A stretch of 62,178 bases of DNA from Akkermansiaceae bacterium (GTDB taxonomy: Bacteria; Verrucomicrobiota; Verrucomicrobiia; Verrucomicrobiales; Akkermansiaceae). Shown piece by piece: positions 1 to 8,069 of this stretch. The notes below the pieces were generated by a model. That model was not told where the DNA came from and made no database searches. It saw only the letters and a program-made list of their open reading frames with translations. The position numbers were made by a program, and so were the translations under genes. The stretch is from assembly GCA_015062045.1 (NCBI GenBank), contig SUVJ01000004.1:1-62178 (forward strand), given 5' to 3'. Numbering within the stretch: position 1 is the first letter of the stretch; every line of letters begins with the position of its first letter.

Positions 1-135
1 TCAAAATTCGTACGGTATACAAACTTAGCGACAAAAGCCTCCGATGTATTCATTCCGTATAGAGGAAATATAAATTCTAAAATACATTGATTTATCAATT
101 ATTTTCTGGACATCTCATTTGAAATGATGTAACAT
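1..135. other. Partial invertible-promoter element D (left end outside window)
   Basis: This AT-rich segment is clearly related to the inner segment of element B at 4190-4300; both share a 'tagaggaaa' stretch, a 'ctaaaataca' stretch and a near-identical run ending in TTTTCTGGACATCTC. Its right end carries the imperfect palindromic site at 111-129. By comparison with element B the matching left site should lie about 10 bases beyond the window start. What is seen is one end and most of the inner segment; that it inverts is inferred from the three complete elements elsewhere in the window. Confidence 0.6.
107..135 (+). promoter_or_regulatory. Split promoter at right end of element D
   Basis: TGGACA (107-112) is followed after exactly 17 bases by TAACAT (130-135), and the 17-base spacer is the palindromic end site. 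It points rightward, so in this orientation it would be ON, but downstream there is only a 31-codon reading frame and then repeat DNA. It therefore looks like a promoter whose original target gene has been lost. Confidence 0.55.
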
Positions 136-141
136 AAAACC

Positions 142-237
142 ATGTTTGAAAAGCAGCAAGACGTTCAATTTAACAAGGAATTACTCTTTTACATTTTGGC
201 GTTTATATTTAAGGGGACTTCTAAAAAGTCGGTCTGA
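142..237 (+). CDS. 31-codon ORF directly after element D promoter, possible gene remnant
   Basis: An ATG lies six bases after the -10 hexamer, the same position as the GTG of the glycosyltransferase next to element B. It opens a 31-codon frame (MFEKQQDVQFNK...) with a hydrophobic middle and a TGA at 235-237, just before repeat element E1. I recognise no family. It may be the stump of a longer gene displaced by the repeat, or chance. Confidence 0.2.
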   Translation: MFEKQQDVQFNKELLFYILAFIFKGTSKKSV

Positions 238-254
238 ATTCACAATTTGGGGAC

Positions 255-413
255 CTCTAAAAACTCTGGTACCCTCACAAATTGGTAGTTGCGGGGGAAA
301 GTCCGCGAGCGTTAGCGAGCCGTCTTTTTGAGCCCCGGCGAGGGGCTCTGATTTCGGCGGGCATTCGCCCGCAGGGTATCCCCTACAAATTACCATTTAT
401 CGAGTTTTTAGAG
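255..413. repeat. Nested palindromic repeat E1 (short form)
   Basis: Outer arms CTCTAAAAACTC (255-266) and its exact complement (402-413) enclose a second, imperfect pair of arms (around 275-297 and 380-398) and two compact hairpins: GAGCCCC/GGGGCTC at 330-348 and GCGGGC/GCCCGC at 357-372. The long element E2 (50403-50874) has the same outer arms and the same inner words. In E2 the two halves of the GAGCCCC hairpin are about 280 bases apart, so E1 looks like a centre-deleted derivative. Confidence 0.7.
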
Positions 414-441
414 ATGCCCACCTTGTAAATTGTACTTCTCT

Positions 442-579
442 CATCCCGCTCCGGGCTCACGCCCTGCGCTATGCACATCTGTCGGCCTCGTCGCTACGCT
501 CCTCGGGCTCGGGTGTGTTCTTTCACAGCTAGCAGGGGCTAACGCCCCTGCCTATGTTATTTCGCCCCACAAGGGGGCT
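442..579 (-). repeat. Dispersed intergenic repeat R (single copy)
   Basis: This roughly 138-base stretch is the near-identical reverse complement of 50917-51048, about 50 kb away. It contains small hairpins such as AGGGGC-TAAC-GCCCCT. It has no convincing reading frame. The stretch 580-685, up to the aldo/keto reductase gene, is AT-rich and holds nothing I can name. Confidence 0.7.
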
Positions 580-685
580 TGCGAATTCGGCTTACGCTCA
601 CTTTAAACATTAAATATTTAACATTAAACATTTTTTTCATCCGTCACTTGACAGCAGGCAGAGATATTTGTAAAATACGCACAAG

Positions 686-1642
686 ATGACAACAGGCATG
701 ACATACAGGCGTTGCGGAAACAGCGGAATTCTGCTGCCCGAAATTTCACTGGGGCTTTGGCATAACTTCGGCACCAATTCCCCTGAAGAAACGTGCCGCA
801 ACATGATAGCACGTGCCATGGAGCTGGGTATTTGCCACTTTGACTTGGCAGATAACTATGGGCCGCCCCCCGGCAGTGCAGAGGAGGGCTTTGGCCGCCT
901 GTTGAAGAACCATTTTGCGGGGCTGAGGGATGAAATGTTCATCTCCACCAAAGCCGGGCATTTGATGTGGCCCGGCGTGTATGGCGATTGGGGCTCTCGC
1001 AAGCACCTGATTGCCGGGCTCAACCAAAGCCTGCGCCGCTTGCAACTGGATTATGTGGATGTCTTTTACCACCACCGCCCAGATCCCCACACCCCCTTGG
1101 AGGAAACGATTGGTGCCTTGGTTGATATTGTGCGCAGTGGTAAAGCTCTTTACATAGGGCTCTCCAAATACCCGCCTGCCCTCTTTAAGCAGGCATGCGC
1201 CATGCTGAGGGCAGAAAAAGTGCCCTGCCTGCTGCACCAGTTCCGCTACAACCTGCTGGACCGCGCCAGTGAGGCCGCAACCCTGCCCACCGTAGCAGAG
1301 GAACAGACGGGCAGCATTGTGTTCTCACCCTTGGCACAAGGTATGCTCACAGGCAAATACTTGGGTGGAACCCTGCCCGCAGCATCCCGCGCGGCAGATG
1401 CATCCTCCGTATTCCTGAATAAAGACAAGGTACAAGCAGATATGCCACACGTGCGCCAACTGCAAAACATTGCAGATGCCGCCGGCATACCCCTCACTCA
1501 ATTAGCCCTGCGTTGGTTACTGCGCAGGGAGGAGATTACCTCTGTTCTCATCGGGGCTCGCACGGTAGAGCAATTAGAGCAATGCGCCGCAGCCGCCGGT
1601 CAAGCCCCCCTCCCGCCGGATGTCCTCACCGCCCTCCAATAA
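686..1642 (+). CDS. Aldo/keto reductase
   Basis: The 318-residue product belongs to the NAD(P)H-dependent aldo/keto reductase superfamily and resembles the YghZ (glyceraldehyde-3-phosphate reductase) and Kv-beta-like branch. It starts with the usual strand RRCGNSGILLPEISLG. The catalytic tetrad can be placed as Asp and Tyr in HFDLADNYG, Lys in STKAG and His in FYHHRPDP. The phosphate-binding end GARTVEQLEQ is present. It is expected to be a cytosolic TIM-barrel enzyme reducing small aldehydes; the substrate cannot be read from sequence. A second ATG at 698 is an equally good start because no clear Shine-Dalgarno marks either. It stands alone between repeat DNA and the convergent polysaccharide operon. 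Confidence 0.9.
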   Translation: MTTGMTYRRCGNSGILLPEISLGLWHNFGTNSPEETCRNMIARAMELGICHFDLADNYGPPPGSAEEGFGRLLKNHFAGLRDEMFISTKAGHLMWPGVYGDWGSRKHLIAGLNQSLRRLQLDYVDVFYHHRPDPHTPLEETIGALVDIVRSGKALYIGLSKYPPALFKQACAMLRAEKVPCLLHQFRYNLLDRASEAATLPTVAEEQTGSIVFSPLAQGMLTGKYLGGTLPAASRAADASSVFLNKDKVQADMPHVRQLQNIADAAGIPLTQLALRWLLRREEITSVLIGARTVEQLEQCAAAAGQAPLPPDVLTALQ

Positions 1643-1672
1643 AAAGGGATAAAATTTTTCCTTTTTTTATGA

Positions 1673-1704
1673 GTTAAGGGGTAGCCTCCCAACTACACCT
1701 TAAC
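1673..1704. terminator. Hairpin between convergent genes
   Basis: GTTAAGGGGTAG (1673-1684) pairs with CTACACCTTAAC (1693-1704) with one mismatch and an 8-base loop. It lies between the 3' ends of the converging reductase and glycerophosphotransferase genes. A weaker AAAAAGG/CCTTTTT hairpin with a T-run (1641-1667) just upstream could end the reductase transcript. Together they look like a bidirectional transcription end. Confidence 0.55.
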
Positions 1705-1716
1705 AAGCATTGAATT

Positions 1717-3003
1717 TCATCTAAAATCCTCTTGCTCTATGATATTGATAAGGTTTTGACAATTGTTACCTTTCTCCCAGAATATGTTTTTATTAATTTC
1801 CTTTTTATCTTTTTCTAATTCAAAATCGTGTTCAATATAGTATTTTACTTGCTGCAAAGTGGATTCTACATCATAAAATATGTTATAAAGACTTGAGTCG
1901 GAGTCTTTTGCTGAAATCAGAGCATCATTATCTCGTTGGTCTGCATAAACAACATCTGCATCATGCCGGTAAAAAATGACAGGGACATCGCTATACATCA
2001 AATCAAAGCATACGGAGCTATAATCCGTAATGAATAAATCTGCTTTTTTAATCATTTCAGAGATACCTGCGGTATCAACTAATTCTACGCCTTTAAATAC
2101 AGGCTCTGCACTACTTTTAAGACTATAAATCATATGATGCACTCCAATAAACACCTTAATATCTGTTTTCTTCTCCACCAATCGGACAAGTGAATCTATA
2201 AACACCTGCAATCTTTTAAAATAGGGCTGTTTTGTCGACACATTATGTAAAAATGAATATCGCCAAGTAAAAAACAAAAAAACATTCTTTGTTTCATGGG
2301 GTGCATTCTTCAATAAATTATCCCATCTTGGCATCCCTGTACATATTCTTCTTCCGTGCATTACATTATATTGCTCATACATCGACAAAGTAAGTTTTGT
2401 CGGAGTCAGCATGTAATCAAACAAACCTTTCTCTTTGTCATAGTACATATCCATTGCTATTTTCTTGAGCAGCGTCACTCCATGTTCTATAAATACATAT
2501 TTCAAGGTACTCAACTTGCTAAACAAGTCACTTTTCGCATAACCATAACTACAAAATACTATATTTGTTTTCCTTATTATATCACCATATTGTAATATCA
2601 ATTCTTCTTCCGAATTGATCCCTATTATGCCATCCAATTGCCCTTTCTTGAGTAATTTATCGTATAAAGCGTTTTTTTTCAATATGACATAAAAAACGGG
2701 TTTACCCATTTTTTTTAAGTATTGAAATAAAGACCATGCATCTATTGCTTCCGCATATGGATGGCTTAAGCAATCAAAGCATAAAATATTTTTTTCGTCA
2801 CCGGATGCATCGTATATCTTTGCTCGCTTAAAAATACGTTGCTCGGCCTTAATTATTTTTTTATTCTTCAAATTCTTTTTTAACGTTATCCCCATAATGG
2901 TGGTTTCCCTAAACCATCCTACACGCCGTCTGCTATATATCATTATGCCGCAAAAATAGTATCGGCTTTCTTTTCGTTCCTTTATTCGTTGGAAAATTTT
3001 CAT
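1717..3003 (-). CDS. TagF-like CDP-glycerol glycerophosphotransferase family protein, copy 1
   Basis: The 428-residue protein matches the CDP-glycerol:poly(glycerophosphate) glycerophosphotransferase fold (GT-B, TagF-like). The family marks are the IEHGVTLL segment near residue 180 and LFITDYSSVCFDLMYSDVPVIFY near residue 335. The N-terminal 45 residues (YYFCGIMIYSRRRVGWFRE) are a basic amphipathic segment like those at the ends of neighbouring GT2 enzymes. The likely role is transfer of glycerol phosphate, or a related polyol phosphate, to a surface polysaccharide at the inner membrane face. It follows the GT2 gene at 3038-4159 by 34 bases and is its operon partner. A closely similar paralogue is at 5720-7006. 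Confidence 0.82.
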   Translation of the reverse strand: MKIFQRIKERKESRYYFCGIMIYSRRRVGWFRETTIMGITLKKNLKNKKIIKAEQRIFKRAKIYDASGDEKNILCFDCLSHPYAEAIDAWSLFQYLKKMGKPVFYVILKKNALYDKLLKKGQLDGIIGINSEEELILQYGDIIRKTNIVFCSYGYAKSDLFSKLSTLKYVFIEHGVTLLKKIAMDMYYDKEKGLFDYMLTPTKLTLSMYEQYNVMHGRRICTGMPRWDNLLKNAPHETKNVFLFFTWRYSFLHNVSTKQPYFKRLQVFIDSLVRLVEKKTDIKVFIGVHHMIYSLKSSAEPVFKGVELVDTAGISEMIKKADLFITDYSSVCFDLMYSDVPVIFYRHDADVVYADQRDNDALISAKDSDSSLYNIFYDVESTLQQVKYYIEHDFELEKDKKEINKNIFWEKGNNCQNLINIIEQEDFR

Positions 3004-3037
3004 AATTTATAACAACGACAATATTAATGCTTTACAG

Positions 3038-4159
3038 TTAAACATTAAGTTTTTTATATGGTACAGGCATAGATTTATAAACAGGAATTCCTAAAAGAGC
3101 AACCCTAATCATCCCACTACGTCTGTTTAGCGTGAACAAAGGCAAGCCAAACAATTTAACGCTTATTTTTGAATCAACTATTTTTAAAAAAAGGTAGTTG
3201 ACAATAGTCGGCATTGATCGTATTCCATACAAATACATAAGCCACGCCTTATCTAGTCCGTATTGGTTCAGAAGTTTTCCGGTTTTCGTCTCGACTTCCG
3301 GCAATAACGTATCTGGGATATCCTTGCGAATCAATGCACCATAATACTGTATCATACTAACTGCAAAATATTGACGATTAGATAGTTCTTTTTCTTCTTG
3401 AAGATACATTAAAACTTTTTCTACCTCCAGGTACACATCTAATACTTTTTCTGCTTTTTGTATGCGAATTTTACCCAAAATACTGCTATTATGCTGTCGA
3501 TAATTATATAGTGGATCATTTAATATGAGCACATCTTGCCCCATCCGTGCCAGTAGAGAGATAAGAGAAAAACTCACATCTTCATACCATCTTCCTACTT
3601 CAAAACGTAAAGACAGCTCTTCTATAAGGGAGCGACGTATATATTTAGTACAAAAATAACAACAAGGAAATAGTCTCTGCAACAATTGCTCTGTAATTTT
3701 ATATACGCCGCTTTGTCTAATATTCTTTAGTGCCGTGTATTTTTCTTCATAGTTTTGCAACTCAAACACTTTTTTATACCCGAATATAGCAATATCTGCC
3801 TCAGTGATACTCAAAGCCTCAATGACACGTTCCACAGCGTTTAACTCTAACCAGTCATCCGGATCACAACCTGTTACCCACTCTCCTCTACACGAGTCAA
3901 GAGCTTTATTACGAGCTGCTGAAGCTCCCTGATTTTCCTGATGAACAACCTCTACACGTGAGTCTTTTGCTTCGTATTCACGTAATATGCTCAACGATTC
4001 ATCCGTACTGCCATCATCTACCGCTATTATTTGCAAGTTACGGTAACTCTGCTCGCAAAGACTGTCCATGCATTTGCGTAAGTATTTAGCAACATTGTAA
4101 ACCGGTACGATAACGCTGACTAGCGGCTGTTTGTGTTCTATCATCTGCAATGTACTCAC
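3038..4159 (-). CDS. GT2 family glycosyltransferase, copy 1 (left of invertible promoter)
   Basis: The 373-residue protein is a GT-A inverting glycosyltransferase. It shows SVIVPVYN at the start, DDGSTD for nucleotide-sugar binding, ENQGASAARN, and a metal-binding variant CDPDDW where CDSDDW is usual in copy 2. The C-terminal 60 residues carry the KLFGLPLFTLNRR and ALLGIPVYK motifs common in glycosyltransferases of surface polysaccharide loci. The GTG at 4159 lies six bases from the TAGCAT -10 of element B, so a leaderless mRNA is likely; an ATG at 4144 is the alternative start. In the assembled orientation the inner -35 points away from this gene, so it is predicted to be OFF. Confidence 0.9.
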   Translation of the reverse strand: MSTLQMIEHKQPLVSVIVPVYNVAKYLRKCMDSLCEQSYRNLQIIAVDDGSTDESLSILREYEAKDSRVEVVHQENQGASAARNKALDSCRGEWVTGCDPDDWLELNAVERVIEALSITEADIAIFGYKKVFELQNYEEKYTALKNIRQSGVYKITEQLLQRLFPCCYFCTKYIRRSLIEELSLRFEVGRWYEDVSFSLISLLARMGQDVLILNDPLYNYRQHNSSILGKIRIQKAEKVLDVYLEVEKVLMYLQEEKELSNRQYFAVSMIQYYGALIRKDIPDTLLPEVETKTGKLLNQYGLDKAWLMYLYGIRSMPTIVNYLFLKIVDSKISVKLFGLPLFTLNRRSGMIRVALLGIPVYKSMPVPYKKLNV

Positions 4160-4165
4160 TCGTGT

Positions 4166-4326
4166 ATGCTATCTCATTTTAAATGAGATATATTTTCAAC
4201 TCGCTTAGCATAAAACCTTAGCAATAAAACAAGCCGAAATACTCATGCCATATAGAGGAAAAAAATGCTAAAATACACTGTTTTATCAATTATTTTCTGG
4301 ACATCTCATTTAAAATGAGATAACAT
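4166..4326. other. Invertible-promoter element B between two paralogous operons
   Basis: Two 19-bp sites, ATCTCATTT-T-AAATGAGAT (4171-4189) and ATCTCATTT-A-AAATGAGAT (4303-4321), are exact reverse complements. The match continues outward as GATA(G/A)CATACA, giving about 26 bp of inverted repeat with one mismatch. Centres are 132 bp apart. TGGACA lies inside the right site only; TAGCAT (left, minus strand) and TAACAT (right, plus strand) lie outside the two sites. Inversion would place TGGACA 17 bp from TAGCAT and reverse the direction of transcription. The sequence is seen; the inversion is inferred. Confidence 0.72.
4298..4326 (+). promoter_or_regulatory. Promoter of right-hand glycosyltransferase operon
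   Basis: TGGACA (4298-4303), a 17-base spacer that is the palindromic site, and TAACAT (4321-4326) form a sigma70-type promoter reading rightward. The next ATG (4334) opens only a 14-codon frame; the glycosyltransferase starts at 4572. The 4327-4571 leader otherwise holds nothing I recognise and may be the remains of an older gene start. Confidence 0.6.
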
Positions 4327-4571
4327 ACAGATCATGGCAGAGATGCAAAAATCCCAATATGTAACAATTTTAAATTAAGTGTACTAGCATTATTATTTTT
4401 AACACCCGCATTCATATGGATTCAATCTCGATTTAATAGGACAAAGAGAGTAAGATATAGAACATAAGTGTATTACTAATAAATATGCGAATCAATTTAC
4501 AGCAATTATCAAAGTATAAATAGCGCCGCCCGCCCGTTTCTCAATTCTGAGTTATACATTAGATTGAAATT

Positions 4572-5705
4572 ATGTCCACTTTTACACCAGAACCACTCAT
4601 CAGTATCATTGTTCCGGTTTACAACACCTCCCGATGGTTAAGAAAATGTATGGACAGCATTTGCAACCAAACATACAAAAACCTACAAATCATTGCCATA
4701 GACGACGGTAGCACAGACAATTCTCTCTCCATTCTACACGAGTACGCCGCACTAGATTCGCGAGTAGAAGTGTACCACCAAGAAAATGCAGGTCTCTCAG
4801 CTGCTCGTAACACAGGTTTGAGACACGCCAAAGGTGAGTGGATTACCGGTTGTGACTCAGATGACTGGCTAGAATTGAACACAGTGGAGAGAATAATAAC
4901 GGCTTTAAGTACATCCGATGCAGACATTGCTATATACGGTCATAACAAAATAAATGAAGAACTAAATTCAGCACAAAAAAACGACGCACTAAAAAACGTC
5001 AAACTAAGCGGCGTATATAAAATTACAGAACAATTATTAAAAGGGATGTTTTCTTGTTGTTATTTTTTTAATAAATATATACGTCGCTCCCTTATAGAAG
5101 AACTGTCTTTACGTTTTGAATTAGGAAGGTGCTATGAAGATGTGAGTTTTGCTCTCATTTCTCTATTGTCAAGGATGGGTCAAGACGTGGTTATATTAAA
5201 TGAGCCACTATACAATTATCGACAGCATGATAGTAGTATTTTAGGTAAAATTCGCACACAAAAAACAGAAAAGGTATTAGATGTGTATAAAGAGGTTGAA
5301 AAAGTGTTAATGTATCTTCAGTCAAAAAACGAACTGACGAATCATCAACATTTTGCCATTAGTATGTTGAAGTATTTTGAAGCGATAATTCGAAATAACA
5401 TACCGGATACGTTATTGCCGGAAGTTGAGGCGAGAACCGGAAAACTTCTCAACCAATACGGGCTAGATAAAGAGGGCCTTATGTATTTGTATGGGATACG
5501 ATCGATGCCATCTATTGTCAGAAGGCTTTTTATTAAAATAAATGATTTAAAAATAACAATAAAGCTATTTGGAATCCCCTTGATAACGCATAACAGACGT
5601 AATGGGATGATTAGGGTAGCTCTTTTAGGAATTCCGGTTTATAGATCAATTCCTTTACCTTACAAAAAATTAATCGAAGAAAATAATAATAATAGCTCCC
5701 ACTAA
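4572..5705 (+). CDS. GT2 family glycosyltransferase, copy 2 (right of invertible promoter)
   Basis: This 377-residue GT-A glycosyltransferase is a close paralogue of the 3038-4159 product along its whole length. It has SIIVPVYN, DDGSTD, ENAGLSAARN and the intact metal-binding CDSDDW. The C-terminal end again shows KLFGIPLI and ALLGIPVYR. It probably adds a sugar to a surface polysaccharide from a nucleotide-sugar donor. Relative to copy 1, changes are spread along the protein rather than clustered, suggesting old duplication with both copies kept functional. The promoter in element B currently points at this gene, and the TagF-like gene follows 14 bases downstream. Confidence 0.9.
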   Translation: MSTFTPEPLISIIVPVYNTSRWLRKCMDSICNQTYKNLQIIAIDDGSTDNSLSILHEYAALDSRVEVYHQENAGLSAARNTGLRHAKGEWITGCDSDDWLELNTVERIITALSTSDADIAIYGHNKINEELNSAQKNDALKNVKLSGVYKITEQLLKGMFSCCYFFNKYIRRSLIEELSLRFELGRCYEDVSFALISLLSRMGQDVVILNEPLYNYRQHDSSILGKIRTQKTEKVLDVYKEVEKVLMYLQSKNELTNHQHFAISMLKYFEAIIRNNIPDTLLPEVEARTGKLLNQYGLDKEGLMYLYGIRSMPSIVRRLFIKINDLKITIKLFGIPLITHNRRNGMIRVALLGIPVYRSIPLPYKKLIEENNNNSSH

Positions 5706-5719
5706 TTATTTATTTAACT

Positions 5720-7006
5720 ATGAAAATTTGGCAACGAAAAAAAACGCAAACAGAGAGTCGTTATTATTTCTGCGGCATAATGATATATAGCAGACGGCGT
5801 GTAGGGTGGTTTAGGGAAACCACCATTTTGGGGATAAGGTTTAAAAAGAATTTAAAGACTAAAAAAATAATTAAGACTGAACAACGTATTTCTAAGCGAG
5901 CAAAGATATACGATGCATCCGGTGACGAAAAAGTTATTCTATGCTTTGATTGTTTAAGTAACCCATATGCGGAATCGATAGATGCATGGTCTTTATTTCA
6001 ATACTTGAAAAAAATGGGGAAACCCGTATTTTATGTTATACTGAAAAAAAACGCTTTGTACGATAAATTACTCAAGAAGGGACAATTGGATGGCATAATT
6101 GGTATAGATGAGGAAGAAGATTTGATTCTGCACCATGAAGATTTAATAAGTAAAACTAACATGGTGTTTTGCAGTTTCGGCTATGCTAAAAGTGACTTGT
6201 TTAGCAAGATGAACACATTAAAATATATTTTCATCGAACATGGTGTAATGCTACTCAAGATACCGGCTGTAAAGATGTACTGTGATAAAGAAAAGGGGTT
6301 ATTTGATTATCTGCTTACCCCGACAAAACTTACCTTGTCGATGTATAATCAATATAATATAATGCAGGGTAGCAGAATATGTGCAGGATTGCCGAGATGG
6401 GATAATTTATCAACACGTTTCCCCCAAAAAACAAAGAGTATTTTTTTGTTTTTTACTTGGCGATATTCATTTTCTCATAAATTATCAACGAATCATCCCT
6501 ATTTTACATATTTACAGCAGTTCGTAGATAGACTCAATCGTATGCTGGAAAGCAAAACTGATATAAAGGTCACCATGGGAGTACATCATATGTTTTATAA
6601 TGTCTCGCGCAAAGATAAACCTGTATTCAAAGGAGTAGAATTAGTTGATACTGCCGGTATATCTGAGATGATAAAAAGAGCAGATTTATTCATTACAGAT
6701 TATAGCTCCGTATGTTTTGATTTTATGTATTGCGATATTCCTGTCATTTTTTATCGACATGATGCAGATATTACATACCCTGATCAACGAGATAACGATG
6801 CCATGAGCTCAGCTAAAGAATCTGACGTAAATCTATATAATATATTTTATGATATGGAATCCACTTTACTACAAGTGAAATACTATATTGAACACAATTT
6901 TGAATTAGAAGAAGAAAAAAAGGGTGTTAACAAAAATATATTCTGGGAGAAAGAAAAAAATTGTCAGAATCTAATTAACATCATAGAAAATGAGAATTTC
7001 GTGTAA
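5720..7006 (+). CDS. TagF-like CDP-glycerol glycerophosphotransferase family protein, copy 2
   Basis: A 428-residue paralogue, equal in length to the 1717-3003 product and easily aligned to it without gaps. It keeps YYFCGIMIYSRRRVGWFRE, the FIEHGVMLL segment and LFITDYSSVCFDFMYCDIPVIFY. The likely reaction is polyol-phosphate transfer from a CDP-activated donor to a glycan made by the upstream GT2. It is the second gene of the right-hand operon. The stretch 7007-7131 after it holds nothing recognisable. Confidence 0.82.
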   Translation: MKIWQRKKTQTESRYYFCGIMIYSRRRVGWFRETTILGIRFKKNLKTKKIIKTEQRISKRAKIYDASGDEKVILCFDCLSNPYAESIDAWSLFQYLKKMGKPVFYVILKKNALYDKLLKKGQLDGIIGIDEEEDLILHHEDLISKTNMVFCSFGYAKSDLFSKMNTLKYIFIEHGVMLLKIPAVKMYCDKEKGLFDYLLTPTKLTLSMYNQYNIMQGSRICAGLPRWDNLSTRFPQKTKSIFLFFTWRYSFSHKLSTNHPYFTYLQQFVDRLNRMLESKTDIKVTMGVHHMFYNVSRKDKPVFKGVELVDTAGISEMIKRADLFITDYSSVCFDFMYCDIPVIFYRHDADITYPDQRDNDAMSSAKESDVNLYNIFYDMESTLLQVKYYIEHNFELEEEKKGVNKNIFWEKEKNCQNLINIIENENFV

Positions 7007-7131
7007 TTAGCCAACTTTAATACGCTCCCACGAATTTCAAAAACTGTGTCAATTGTTTCCGAGGTTGACCACCATTAAACATCCAGTAATGCCAATACGA
7101 GCAAAGTTTTACCACAAGAACACCATTATCT

Positions 7132-8067
7132 CTATTTAAGAATACCTAAGCGAATTTTTAATAATTTGATTTTCTGAGTCCAGTTGAGATGTCTGATGAT
7201 CTTAGAGAGGTCATGAAATATTCTATTTTTCATGGTAGGAACTCTAAGAAGATAAGATATAATATGTTTACCAATTTTTTTCTGAAAAATTTTATTATAA
7301 ACCCCTTTACTATATTTATTAAATTCGACAAACATTTGTATTTCGTTTAGGAATTTATCATAATAACTCTCATTCACAGGATTCCGAGAAGTCCAACTAC
7401 CTTGACTTTGATACCTGTAGGTAACCATTTTTTCGTGATGGAAATAAATCTTTCCGTGAAGAGCAAGATAAATAGCCAGTGGATAATCGCCAACATGACA
7501 TTTTTTTATAAATTCAGGATAATCATTTTTTAGACATTTGCGATAAAGCATAGAACATGTATGTATCCAACCGCCTCCGTTTGAAATAGCATCAGCAAGA
7601 GGAATATCCTGACTATCCTGATAACGAGGCCATTGTAATTCTCCTTCCGGGGATAACACAACAGCATCTGTGCAAGACATGCTGTAATCCGGGTGGGATT
7701 CAAGAAAATCCACCTGTTTTTGGAGCTTTAACGGATCAGTCCAATAATCATCCCCTTCACATAAAGCAATGTATTTACCACGAGTTATGGCATTAATAGC
7801 TCTACCAATAGCACCGTTTTTTTTAGAATATTGATTCTCCGTTTGATAAATAGGTTTAATAATATGAGGGTACTTCTCTGCATATTCGCGAATGATATCT
7901 GCACTTTTGTCAGTGGAGGCATCATCATGAACGATTGCCTCAAAAGGGAAATTTGTTTTCTGCATAACAAATCCTTCTAAACAATCGCGAATATAGGGCT
8001 CGTGATTATACACTAAGCAATGAATGCTTACTAGTATTTCATTAGAATCTGATGATTGCTTATTCAT
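7132..8067 (-). CDS. GT2 family glycosyltransferase
   Basis: The 311-residue GT-A protein belongs to a different GT2 branch from its neighbours. It has VSIHCLVYNHEPYIRDCLEG, HDDASTD, a GDDYWTDPLKLQKQ metal-site segment and HPDYSMSCTDAV, typical of glycosyltransferases that modify polysaccharide side chains. A basic C-terminal tail may hold it at the membrane. It begins two bases after the stop of the upstream lipoprotein gene, so the two are co-transcribed. Its substrate is unknown. Confidence 0.88.
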   Translation of the reverse strand: MNKQSSDSNEILVSIHCLVYNHEPYIRDCLEGFVMQKTNFPFEAIVHDDASTDKSADIIREYAEKYPHIIKPIYQTENQYSKKNGAIGRAINAITRGKYIALCEGDDYWTDPLKLQKQVDFLESHPDYSMSCTDAVVLSPEGELQWPRYQDSQDIPLADAISNGGGWIHTCSMLYRKCLKNDYPEFIKKCHVGDYPLAIYLALHGKIYFHHEKMVTYRYQSQGSWTSRNPVNESYYDKFLNEIQMFVEFNKYSKGVYNKIFQKKIGKHIISYLLRVPTMKNRIFHDLSKIIRHLNWTQKIKLLKIRLGILK

Positions 8068-8069
8068 TG

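Noticed and set aside
4160..4330. Paired operators for a looping repressor instead of a recombination element
   Set aside because: The promoter-embedded palindromes at 132-144 bp spacing would allow looping, but copies are always in inverted orientation with matching asymmetric centres, and the complete -35/-10 pair exists at one end only. Both point to inversion; not fully excluded.
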